15,321 bases of DNA from Luminiphilus sp. (GTDB lineage: Bacteria; Pseudomonadota; Gammaproteobacteria; Pseudomonadales; Halieaceae): NCBI GenBank assembly GCA_024638905.1, contig JAHEJH010000118.1:1-15321 (forward strand), read 5' to 3'. A model generated the notes under the pieces. That model was not told where the DNA came from. It saw nothing but the letters and a program-made list of their open reading frames with translations, and searched no databases. Below are positions 1 through 7,171 of the stretch, in pieces. How positions within the stretch are numbered: the first letter of the stretch is position 1; each line of letters begins with the position of its first letter. The position numbers and the translations under genes were made by a program.

Positions 1-1
1 A

Positions 2-2050
2 CGGGTGGAAGTACTGCGTGGCCCACAGGGCACGTTGTTTGGCCGCAACACGATCGGCGGCCTCGTCCACGTTATCCGCTCAAAGCCTACCGGCGAGTGG
101 GGCGGAAAGTTAATTGGAACGTTTGCGCAGGACAACCAGACAGACCTAAAGGGTCTTATCAACCTGCCTGAAATGGGCGGTTTGTCAGTCAAGCTGTCTG
201 CGTCAAGCATTCAGGGCGGTGAGTACATCGATAACCCGGTCCGCGGGACGACCGACGGTGAAAACGATCTCACCATGATGTCGATCGATGCGTTGTTTGC
301 GCCGACTGACAATTTCGATTTTCGCATCATCTACGATCGCATTGACGATAAGACGCCCACCCGCCCAGTAGTGTCGATGACGACAGCAGGAGAGGCGTTC
401 GGTGGATTTGGTTTGGGAGCGGTTGGTAAAACCTCTGACGCGCTTTACACGACCTACACCTCTCAGGAGCAGTACGCGGCACTGCGTACCGATGCGGTGA
501 CTATTCACGCTAACTGGCAGTTCTCTGATAACCACAAGTTGGCGCTGGTCTTTGGCGATCGTCAGACTGATGAATTGGCTCGCCAGGAGTTTGACGGCGT
601 TGCGGCTGACCTCTTTTGGACGGATCGACCGACCGAGGAAAACCAAACCAGCTACGAGTTGCGTTTGGAGTCTGATTGGAGCGACAGCGTCCGCTCAACG
701 GTGGGGGTCTTCTACTGGGATGGGGACTACACGCTGCAGCAAAATACCGCACTGTTTAATGTCGTTAACCCCCTGATGGGTGGTGCAGGCAAGGACTCAG
801 GCAACATCTCTATTGCAGACCGATACGCCGTCAACTACACGGCGTCGCCGCTTTACAGTCAGGACGTTGAAACAACAGCGGTTTTTGGCCAAGTAGATTG
901 GGATGTTACCGAGCGTTTGATGTTGAGTGTTGGCGGTCGCTGGCTGGATGAGGAAAAGAATGCCTGCATGACCGTTTCCGGATATCCGGTCAACCCACTG
1001 CAGACGATCTTGGGATTGCCCCCGGGCTCTGTTGCCAATACTGACGTAGCGGGTTACGACAAGACGTTGGACTCTTACCCGTTTTTGACGGGCGGTGCAC
1101 TTGCCGCGGGTTCATGGGGCGAGAATTGTCCAGATTGGGCCTCGTCTGTTTATGACCCCTCATTTGACGGTAGTGCCTCTTTTGATGACTTCACTCCCAG
1201 AGTCAGTGCGCAGTATGGCTTTGATAATGGCATGGCATATGTCACTTACTCTGAAGGTTTCCGCTCAGGCGGGTTTAACGGCCGCGCATCAGCGCCTGAC
1301 AACACTGGCCCTTACGATCCTGAGTCAGTGAAGAGTTGGGAGGCCGGTGCTAAGTTCACGATGTTTGATAATAAGTTCCAGCTGAACTTAGCGGCGTTTA
1401 CTGTTAAGTACGAGGACAAGCAGGAAGACATTGTCAAGCCCGGCGAGGATGGACAAGCGACGCTCACGATCGTAGAGAACGCCTCAAGCGCGACGATGGA
1501 AGGTCTGGAAATGGACTTCACCTGGATTATCACCGAGGGCTTATCGCTTCGGGGTAACGTAGGTTTGCTCGATGCTTCTTACGACGACTTCCTGACGTCG
1601 AGCGCGACTGGAATAGTTGATAAGAGCTCGATCAGCCTCCGCAGAGCGCCAGATATGACTGCTGGTCTGGGCATGTTGTTTGAGCGCCAGATGGCTGAGG
1701 GGCATTGGTTCGTTGCTTCGGTGAACTACACTTGGAAGGATGACTACTATATCTCAGCAACAGCTAACGCCGATCACTCAGTGGCCGGTTACGTCGATAA
1801 TCCCTCCAAGGTAGACGCGTTTGGCCTGCTGGACGCTTCTATCAATTGGGAGACTGAGAACTTTACTGTTTCCTTGTTTGGCAAAAACTTAACGGACGAG
1901 ACATATTTGATGTCTTTCCTAGATGTGGGTGCGAATGTGGTTGCGGCGGGGCCTAACGACTCTACGCCAGTTTATGCGCCCGGCAGCTGGTCCTTTGGTA
2001 CACCCAACCGGCCCCGTTACTTCGGCGTTGAGGTACAGCTGAAGTTCTGA
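2..2050 (+). CDS. TonB-dependent outer-membrane receptor, 5'-truncated by the window edge
   Basis: Outer-membrane beta-barrel receptor that would import a scarce substrate using TonB/ExbBD energy. The reading frame is open from the first base, so the apparent GTG start at position 5 is internal. It opens inside the plug domain at the highly conserved motif RVEVLRGPQGTLFGRN. By comparison with the intact receptor at 8507-10663, about 130 N-terminal residues (signal peptide, TonB box, first half of the plug) lie outside the window. The remainder is barrel: alternating aromatic/polar strands, the C-terminal GKNLTDETY motif, and a terminal ...VQLKF whose last Phe is the usual BAM recognition residue. 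Two cysteines about 54 residues apart (codons at 965 and 1127) may form an extracellular-loop disulphide. It has no visible partner on its strand and is followed by a terminator. The substrate cannot be deduced; the style is that of receptors often annotated as siderophore receptors but used for many other compounds. Confidence 0.95.
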   Translation, partial: RVEVLRGPQGTLFGRNTIGGLVHVIRSKPTGEWGGKLIGTFAQDNQTDLKGLINLPEMGGLSVKLSASSIQGGEYIDNPVRGTTDGENDLTMMSIDALFAPTDNFDFRIIYDRIDDKTPTRPVVSMTTAGEAFGGFGLGAVGKTSDALYTTYTSQEQYAALRTDAVTIHANWQFSDNHKLALVFGDRQTDELARQEFDGVAADLFWTDRPTEENQTSYELRLESDWSDSVRSTVGVFYWDGDYTLQQNTALFNVVNPLMGGAGKDSGNISIADRYAVNYTASPLYSQDVETTAVFGQVDWDVTERLMLSVGGRWLDEEKNACMTVSGYPVNPLQTILGLPPGSVANTDVAGYDKTLDSYPFLTGGALAAGSWGENCPDWASSVYDPSFDGSASFDDFTPRVSAQYGFDNGMAYVTYSEGFRSGGFNGRASAPDNTGPYDPESVKSWEAGAKFTMFDNKFQLNLAAFTVKYEDKQEDIVKPGEDGQATLTIVENASSATMEGLEMDFTWIITEGLSLRGNVGLLDASYDDFLTSSATGIVDKSSISLRRAPDMTAGLGMLFERQMAEGHWFVASVNYTWKDDYYISATANADHSVAGYVDNPSKVDAFGLLDASINWETENFTVSLFGKNLTDETYLMSFLDVGANVVAAGPNDSTPVYAPGSWSFGTPNRPRYFGVEVQLKF

Positions 2051-2065
2051 GTCAGGTTTGAATCG

Positions 2066-2095
2066 AAAAGGGCGCCAGCAGGCGCCCTTTTTTTT
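2066..2095 (+). terminator. Rho-independent terminator of the first TonB receptor, probably bidirectional
   Basis: A perfect 7-bp stem, GGGCGCC / GGCGCCC, with an AGCA loop begins 20 bases after the receptor stop. It is preceded by AAAA and followed by eight T residues. The A run and T run extend the stem and also allow the hairpin to act on the minus strand, where the convergent flavoprotein gene ends at 2191. Confidence 0.93.
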
Positions 2096-2190
2096 ATGCC
2101 CACGGGAATGTCGCCATCGCTCCTTGGTGCGCAGGATCCTGTCGATTATCAAAGGCACTGTGCTGACGTATTTGGTAGGGAGAGCGTTTT

Positions 2191-4179
2191 TTAAAGCGCC
2201 TTGGCGATGTCGTAACCCTCGCGGGTCGCGGACATCAACGATCGGGGTGCCTTGCAGTCCCCCAGGGGGATGGCGTCCAGTCCCTCGGCTAAAAGGGGTT
2301 CGAGTAGAAAGTCGTTAGGCACTCGGCTACTGGCGTGGATCACTGTAGCCACGGATTCCAGTGACTCGAGCTTGCCGTTGTACACGTTCCGCAGGGTGAA
2401 CTGCCCCGCTTCCAATTGCGCGACGCCCTCTGGTTCGACATGGCAGATCAGTTCCACCTGACTCTCAAACAAGCGCTTCAAAATGCCCTGCCGATTGATC
2501 AGTGATACATCGTTCGCGAAGCGTTCACGCGAGGTGACCAAGGTAATCTGATCAAAGTATTTCGCCATTCGCAGTGCGGTGGCATAGGTCATCTCGGTGT
2601 GATCCTGGTCGACGATGATTGCGCGGCCGGGGGCTTGGCCCATACCCTGTGCCAGCTGCTTAGCCATATCCCGCAGGCTGGGGATGAGCCCTTGGGTAAA
2701 CCACTCTTCAGGCAACCACTCGGGTCGAGCAGACCGAGAGCCGGTTGCCAGCAACACCACATCTGGGTCGCAGGACAAGACGTCGTCAATGCTGGCCTGC
2801 CGGCCCAGCTCAAATTTCACGCCCAACTGCTGTGCCCTTAGGTATTGATAGTCATACACGCTCGACAGATTTTCTCCGCCGGGCATCTGGGCATGGAGGC
2901 GCGTTTTGCCCCCAAATGCGTCGTGGTCGCCGAGCACGGTCACCTTATGACCGTTGGCTGCCGCCGTGTGAGCGGCTTCCAGAGCAGCGACCCCAGTACC
3001 GACCACCACCACATGTCGATGCGTGGCGACAGAAGGTGCCGCAACGAGGTGCTCGTCCGGCTCGCCCACTTTGGGGTTGTTGTCGCAGGCTAAAGCGCCC
3101 GCTTCGATGATGCTTCGCCAGCAACTGTTACACGATACGCAGTAGCGAATGTCCTCAATCTTGCCCTCAGCGGCCTTATTCGGAAACGCGGCGTCGGTGA
3201 TCAAGGGTCGCCCGAGAAACACCACGTCGCTCGTGCCGTTAGTCAGGGCGGTCTCGCATTCGACTGGGTCCGTGAGGTAACCAATTGCGCCTGTTGCGAT
3301 GCCCGGGTGTTCAGACCGCAGCGCTTTGATGTGCTCCAGGTATGGGTGCCGGGGACCATGGGCGTCGGGCAAGTGCAGATGCAGCGATCGGGCATGCGCA
3401 CCCCAGACCCACGTCCACAGATCAAAATCTCCGGCTTGCTCTGCCAGCCGCATATTGATTGCCGACGCCATTTCAAGATCAATGCCCCCCGCCACACCGT
3501 CGTCACCGGGAAGCTTCAGGGCGATGATGAAAGGGCGGCCACACTCACTGCGTATCGCTGAGACCAGCTCGGTAAGGAATCGCGTCCGGTTCTTTAAGTC
3601 GCCGCCATACTCGTCAGTTCGACGGTTCGACCAGGGAGATAAGAATTGATGGAACAGATGTCCATGCCCCGCTGAAATTTCGACCCCCGAAAAGCCGGCC
3701 CGTTGCAGTCTCCGCGCGCCTTGCGCCCAATGGTCAATCATTTCTCTGATGTCACCCGGGGAGAGCACCGCCGGCACGGTCCAGCTCAGGTCATCTGGCA
3801 GTGGAGACGCCCCCACTGCTTCGTTGTTGCGCCCGACCGCGTGTCGGCCGCGCCCCGAGTCCTGAATTTGCCCCAACACGTGCGCACCCGACTCATTGAT
3901 GGTGGCAGCGACCCGCTGCAACTGATCAAACCCCTCGTCGTCCCAGCAGCGCAGTCGAGAGGGCAGTCTGCTGAAGCGCGTCATGGCAATAGGTTCGGTC
4001 ACGATGGCAGCCGCGCCGCCCTCAGCGCGGGCACGGTAGTAGTTGAGTAGTCTCTCGGTCGGCGCGCCGTCTGCCACGTACTGTGTGACGATGGCCGCAT
4101 GGATGATGCGGTTTCTCAGTGTCACGCCGCCGATATCAATCGGGCTGAACAGGGTTGGGAAGAAGGCATTCGCCGTCAT
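2191..4179 (-). CDS. Old Yellow Enzyme / 2,4-dienoyl-CoA reductase-type flavoprotein (FMN, 4Fe-4S, FAD)
   Basis: Probable NAD(P)H-dependent reductase (or dehydrogenase) of an unsaturated compound, cytoplasmic. Residues 1-340 form the FMN-binding TIM barrel, with FSPIDIGGVTLRNRI at the start and the family signature HQFLSPWSNRRTDEYGG at 177-193. Cysteines 347, 350, 353 and 365 form a CX2CX2CX11C 4Fe-4S site, and residues 389-662 hold a dinucleotide fold with VVVGTGVAALE. The 662-residue length matches the FadH/trimethylamine-dehydrogenase architecture. The Tyr normally found in the GYL part of the active-site motif is His174 here (GHGHL), so it may not catalyse the FadH reaction. ATG start; the nearest purine-rich stretch (GGAGAG) is 12-13 bases upstream, which is distant but no better start is seen. 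Divergent from the HapK-like gene. Family assignment is secure, substrate unknown. Confidence 0.94.
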   Translation of the reverse strand: MTANAFFPTLFSPIDIGGVTLRNRIIHAAIVTQYVADGAPTERLLNYYRARAEGGAAAIVTEPIAMTRFSRLPSRLRCWDDEGFDQLQRVAATINESGAHVLGQIQDSGRGRHAVGRNNEAVGASPLPDDLSWTVPAVLSPGDIREMIDHWAQGARRLQRAGFSGVEISAGHGHLFHQFLSPWSNRRTDEYGGDLKNRTRFLTELVSAIRSECGRPFIIALKLPGDDGVAGGIDLEMASAINMRLAEQAGDFDLWTWVWGAHARSLHLHLPDAHGPRHPYLEHIKALRSEHPGIATGAIGYLTDPVECETALTNGTSDVVFLGRPLITDAAFPNKAAEGKIEDIRYCVSCNSCWRSIIEAGALACDNNPKVGEPDEHLVAAPSVATHRHVVVVGTGVAALEAAHTAAANGHKVTVLGDHDAFGGKTRLHAQMPGGENLSSVYDYQYLRAQQLGVKFELGRQASIDDVLSCDPDVVLLATGSRSARPEWLPEEWFTQGLIPSLRDMAKQLAQGMGQAPGRAIIVDQDHTEMTYATALRMAKYFDQITLVTSRERFANDVSLINRQGILKRLFESQVELICHVEPEGVAQLEAGQFTLRNVYNGKLESLESVATVIHASSRVPNDFLLEPLLAEGLDAIPLGDCKAPRSLMSATREGYDIAKAL

Positions 4180-4357
4180 GAGTCTGACCGATCTCTCCGC
4201 ATATCGTTGAGGCTGACATCATGCCAAAGGGGCCGTCAACAGCGAGTGAGTGCGCTCAATTGCCTCGTGAACCTCTCGAGCACAAATTGCCAGCATCGAC
4301 GCTGTGTCTTTTGTATGCTCTTGAGCACATCCTGATCAATGACGTGAGGACAAAGCC
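4180..4357. promoter_or_regulatory. Divergent intergenic region with a palindrome and a repeated CTYGAGCACA element
   Basis: This 178-base gap separates the divergent flavoprotein and HapK-like genes and must hold both promoters. TGCTC-TT-GAGCA (4316-4327) is a perfect 5-bp inverted repeat. CTCGAGCACA (4275-4284) and CTTGAGCACA (4320-4329) match at 9 of 10 bases and start 45 bases apart. TTGCCA at 4287 and TATGCT at 4314 resemble -35/-10 boxes, but the 21-base spacer is too long for a normal sigma-70 promoter. The repeats are directly visible; an operator role is inference. Confidence 0.4.
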
Positions 4358-4669
4358 ATGACCACCATTGTAGTGCTATTCAATTTGTTGCCAGGGGCGG
4401 ATCCAGATGCTTATGAGAGCTGGGCCAGAAATGTTGATATGCCGAATGTCCGTCGGTTGCCGGGATGTACTGATTTTCGGGTCCTCAAAGTGGCCGGTCT
4501 GTTGGGGTCAGATGCCCCCGCGCCTTATACCTATAGCGAGTTGATTGAGGTTGACGACATGTCTGCCTTTGGCGAGGCTGTCGGCACAGAGGCCATGCAA
4601 GAGGTGGCTGCGCAGTTTCAGCAGTTCGCCGACAATCCCATTTTTATGGTGTCTGAGTCGCTGGATTGA
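4358..4669 (+). CDS. REDY/HapK-like dimeric alpha/beta-barrel protein
   Basis: Small (103-residue) cytoplasmic protein resembling the REDY-like HapK family, a ferredoxin-like dimeric alpha/beta barrel related in fold to EthD and antibiotic-biosynthesis monooxygenases. Recognisable features are the start MTTIVVLFNLLPGADPDAYE, the VDMPNVRRLPG segment, FRVLKVAGLLGSDAPAPY near residues 40-58, and the end FADNPIFMVSE. A GAGGA ribosome-binding site (4346-4350) lies 7 bases before the ATG. HapK itself is encoded in a prodigiosin cluster, but no pyrrole or polyketide genes are seen here, so a pigment role is not supported. A cofactor-free binding or tailoring role on a hydrophobic small molecule is possible. 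It converges on the MDR reductase gene with only 15 bases between stops and no hairpin in that gap. Family call fairly confident, function unknown. Confidence 0.85.
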   Translation: MTTIVVLFNLLPGADPDAYESWARNVDMPNVRRLPGCTDFRVLKVAGLLGSDAPAPYTYSELIEVDDMSAFGEAVGTEAMQEVAAQFQQFADNPIFMVSESLD

Positions 4670-4684
4670 TCAGGACGGCCCAGT

Positions 4685-5713
4685 CTAGGGGAGAGGGAGG
4701 TTTGGCTCTCCCACCTTCACCATTCTGACCCCGATATTTTTTCCGAGATACAGGTCGGCTAGCGCCTGAGGCATCGTTTCAATCCCCTCGGAGATGTCCT
4801 CGACGGGGTTCAGTGCGCCGGCGCGCACCCAGTCGGCGAGCGTTTCAATGCAATCGGGGTAGACGTCCTCGTAGTCAAAGACGAAGAACCCCTCCATCTT
4901 GGCATCCTGCCGGCCCAAGTTCTGCAAGTTGACGAACCGGTGCTTGTCCTTACTGTCGACAAGATATTCAGAGATAGAGCCGCAGATGGCGATACGTGCG
5001 CGGCGTCGCAATCTCCCCAGCACATTGTCCAACAGTGATCCCCCGACATTGTCGAAGTAGAGATCAATTCCCTCAGGGAAGGCGTCATCCAGTGCCTCAT
5101 CGACGTTGTCGGTCTTGTAGTCGATGACAGTGTCGTAGCCCATCTCGGTTGTGAGCCGCCGGCATTTCTCAGGCCCGCCAGCGATGCCCACGACGCTTTG
5201 CGCGCCCAGTGCTTTCGCGATCTCTGCGACATGACTGCCGACGCCGCCCGCTGCACCCGATACAAGAATGCGATCTGTTGCCTTGACCAGTCCGATTTCC
5301 CGCACCCCAATGAGCGCAGTGATGCCTGAGAGTGAGACGGCACCAATACCATGGGATAACGGCAGGTCGGTCGGGAGCAAAAAGGGAGCAGGCCGATCGG
5401 AAGTATCGATGAGCGCGTATTCTTGCCACCCGACCCGCGCTTGCACGATCGCCCCCACGGGCAGACCGTCACAATCGCTCTCAATCACCTGTGCGACGCC
5501 CCGGCCAGGCATCACTGAACCCAGCGCCAGCGGTGATTCGAACTCTGTTTCATTGCGCATGTAGCGCAACATAACCGGCGCCACACCGAGGTAGAGTGTT
5601 TTGACAACGGCTTTGCCGGGCACCAGTGCCGGAATGGAGACTTCGGTCAATTCAAAATGAGAGGCATCGGGTATGCCTTCCGGGCGAGCCGCTAGGCGCC
5701 ACTGTTTTTGCAT
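4685..5713 (-). CDS. MDR-superfamily NADPH-dependent enone/alkenal reductase (CurA/PTGR-like)
   Basis: Medium-chain reductase without catalytic zinc that probably reduces the C=C bond of an alpha,beta-unsaturated carbonyl compound, or a quinone, with NADPH. The 342-residue length is typical of the CurA / leukotriene-B4 dehydrogenase / prostaglandin reductase group. The N-terminal GroES-like domain starts KQWRLAARPEGIPDASHFEL. The nucleotide-binding motif is GAAGGVGS (153-160), followed by IAGGPEKC (177-184) and YFDNVGG (219-225), all characteristic of the group. It lies 79 bases downstream of the exported NTF2-like gene on the same strand, so it may be the last gene of that operon or have its own promoter. 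The ribosome-binding site before the ATG is weak (only a G-rich GGCGGCG). The exact substrate is not determinable. Confidence 0.92.
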   Translation of the reverse strand: MQKQWRLAARPEGIPDASHFELTEVSIPALVPGKAVVKTLYLGVAPVMLRYMRNETEFESPLALGSVMPGRGVAQVIESDCDGLPVGAIVQARVGWQEYALIDTSDRPAPFLLPTDLPLSHGIGAVSLSGITALIGVREIGLVKATDRILVSGAAGGVGSHVAEIAKALGAQSVVGIAGGPEKCRRLTTEMGYDTVIDYKTDNVDEALDDAFPEGIDLYFDNVGGSLLDNVLGRLRRRARIAICGSISEYLVDSKDKHRFVNLQNLGRQDAKMEGFFVFDYEDVYPDCIETLADWVRAGALNPVEDISEGIETMPQALADLYLGKNIGVRMVKVGEPNLPLP

Positions 5714-5792
5714 TAGCGCCGCCGTCGCTTGTTACAGCTTGACGCCAAACCAGCGACGCAGGCTGGGCGTGAATACTTGGGAGCCTGACGAT

Positions 5793-6296
5793 TCAATTGA
5801 GACCCGAGGGGGCTGGCCATGTGACATCGGGAGTTGCCTGATCAATGTCGGCAGCGATCTTCCACTGGCCGTCCTGCTTCTTATAAACGAGCAGTGACCG
5901 CCCGGCATCCTTGTAAATGTCACCGCTCTCTTTATCGATCGCCTTTAGCCAGTACTTGCTGATGATGTAGGCGATATCCCCATGCGTCTCTCTGAGTTCA
6001 TAATCCAGCTCAAAAATGGACTCTGCTTTGCCAATTCGGGTTGAAAAGTAGTCTCTGATGGCACCGATGCCGAATAGCGCGGGCTGACCGTGCAGCGCGA
6101 CCACGGCGTCATCCACGTACAGCGTCATCAGGCCTTCAAGATTTTCCTGCTCATAATATTTTGCCCATTTTCCGCCTTCAGCCGCGATTTCTGTTTCGAA
6201 ATCTGCCTGGGCGGCGGGCACTAATATTGCGCTGAGCAAAATCGAGAGGAGCCACCCGATGTGAGCCGGCTTCTTCTGACAGCAGCGCCAAAGCAT
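5793..6296 (-). CDS. Exported NTF2/DUF4440-like (SnoaL-type fold) protein
   Basis: Predicted periplasmic alpha+beta-cone protein of 167 residues. Residues 1-31 form a Sec signal peptide: a basic stretch with QKK, a hydrophobic core WLLSILLSAILV, and cleavage after AQA. The mature part has the DUF4440 pattern: an N-terminal helix with WAKYYEQENLEGLMTLY, the DDAVVALHGQPALFG turn, the AIRDYF helix, then strands ending LLVYKKQDGQWKIAADI. This fold covers ketosteroid isomerase-like enzymes, polyketide cyclases and non-catalytic binding proteins. I see no assured catalytic pair. The ATG at 6296 overlaps the TGA of the upstream membrane-protein gene by one base (TGATG), which points to translational coupling; a GTG one codon earlier is also possible. 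Export makes it a candidate periplasmic binder for something brought in by the divergent receptor (inference). Confidence 0.85.
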   Translation of the reverse strand: MLWRCCQKKPAHIGWLLSILLSAILVPAAQADFETEIAAEGGKWAKYYEQENLEGLMTLYVDDAVVALHGQPALFGIGAIRDYFSTRIGKAESIFELDYELRETHGDIAYIISKYWLKAIDKESGDIYKDAGRSLLVYKKQDGQWKIAADIDQATPDVTWPAPSGLN

Positions 6297-6874
6297 CACT
6301 TGAATACCCCGAGCGCGGCGGCATTCAGTTCTGGATCATCTGGCGTGGCGGCCAGCCCAATAAACAGATCGACAGCAGGTTTGAACAGCAGATCCAGCAG
6401 CACGCCAGCACAAAAGATAGCGCCCACGGCAAGCACTTTGAGCGCCAGCCAGTCCGCTATCTCGCCCTGCAGCAACAGCATCATGCCGGCACCACTGACA
6501 GCTAATGCCAATATCAGGTTGAGAAGCCAGTTAATCTTTGCGGATTGCTCTTGAGTCTTGGGGTCGGCCGATAAAAACCCTCGCCAGAGTATCGCCAGCC
6601 AAACGGCGGCGAATGCCCACATTCCCAACAGGTACTGGGCCGGGATATCCAGCCAGCCACTGGCCACTGCCAACTGACAGCCCGATGGAATGATCAAGGT
6701 CAGCGCTGAGCGCGGTAAGCGGTCCAGTACCATGCCGAGTTGTAGGACGGTTTGTCTGGTTTCCATGCTGAGCGTCGCACGTTCTGACCACTTCGCCGCA
6801 ATGAAAACGCCAACGTCGGTTCCCACCCAAAAAACCAGCAGCAAGATGTGCAGATACAGCCAGAAAGCATCCAT
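6296..6874 (-). CDS. Five-helix inner-membrane protein, CopD/DUF2269-like, paralogue A
   Basis: Predicted inner-membrane protein of 192 residues with about five hydrophobic helices (near 5-25, 56-75, 84-104, 112-133 and 142-165). Helix 1 contains YLHILLLVFWVGTDVG with His9 and Asp20, reminiscent of CopD-type or DUF2269 membrane proteins. Other polar residues in or near the membrane include Glu38, Arg40, Gln41, Asp51, Pro54-Arg55 and Cys66. These same positions recur in the 216-residue protein at 12943-13593, with which it aligns gap-free over residues 1-69 (29 identities by eye). It lacks that protein's C-terminal sixth helix. An AGAGGA ribosome-binding site lies 6 bases before the ATG, inside the 12-base gap after the coiled-coil gene. 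Membrane location is confident. Metal or haem binding is only a possibility. Confidence 0.86.
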   Translation of the reverse strand: MDAFWLYLHILLLVFWVGTDVGVFIAAKWSERATLSMETRQTVLQLGMVLDRLPRSALTLIIPSGCQLAVASGWLDIPAQYLLGMWAFAAVWLAILWRGFLSADPKTQEQSAKINWLLNLILALAVSGAGMMLLLQGEIADWLALKVLAVGAIFCAGVLLDLLFKPAVDLFIGLAATPDDPELNAAALGVFK

Positions 6875-6886
6875 GGTCCGTCCTCT

Positions 6887-7171
6887 TTATTGTTGTTTGG
6901 TGATATTCGCCCCGGATTCCAACACGTCTTTAATCAGCTGAAACCGGTCCTGTCCCCACTCCGCATCCTGGGCCTCACTGGGCTCGAACGTATCGAGCAC
7001 CTCCCGGGTAATTGCTCCAGATTCGATTAATAGTGATTCCAGCGTTTTGACCCGCTCACTCAACACCGAGTGTTCGGTCATGAGGCGCACGATGATGGCT
7101 AATAAACGATCGATCTCCGGGTCCGAGAAAAAGGCCGGGCGTCCCGCCTTGACTGATTTTTTGTCGCCCAT
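6887..7171 (-). CDS. Small coiled-coil protein of unknown function
   Basis: A 94-residue cytoplasmic protein with no signal peptide or membrane segment. After a basic N-terminus and GRPAFFSDPEID, residues 21-53 form an amphipathic heptad-like helix rich in Leu, Ile and Val (IDRLLAIIVRLMTEH, then LSERVKTLESLL), predicting a coiled coil or helical dimer. A more acidic tail follows with ITREVLDTFEPSEAQ and a second short helix. I recall similar short proteins lying beside oxidoreductase and methyltransferase genes in other Proteobacteria and Actinobacteria, but cannot name the family. The ATG overlaps the methyltransferase TGA by one base (TGATG), which implies coupled translation and fits a subunit or partner of that enzyme. 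That role is inference. Confidence 0.8.
   Translation of the reverse strand: MGDKKSVKAGRPAFFSDPEIDRLLAIIVRLMTEHSVLSERVKTLESLLIESGAITREVLDTFEPSEAQDAEWGQDRFQLIKDVLESGANITKQQ

Noticed and set aside
2599..3110. Several plus-strand open frames opposite the flavoprotein gene
   Set aside because: They are antisense shadows of a GC-biased coding sequence; the translations are rich in Arg, Pro and Ser and lack any domain pattern.
4358..4669. Prodigiosin-type pigment biosynthesis
   Set aside because: Only the HapK-like protein hints at it; no pyrrole, acyl-carrier or condensing-enzyme genes are present.
4670..4684. Expected terminator between the convergent HapK-like and MDR genes
   Set aside because: No stem-loop with a T tract is visible in or next to the 15-base gap, so none is annotated.
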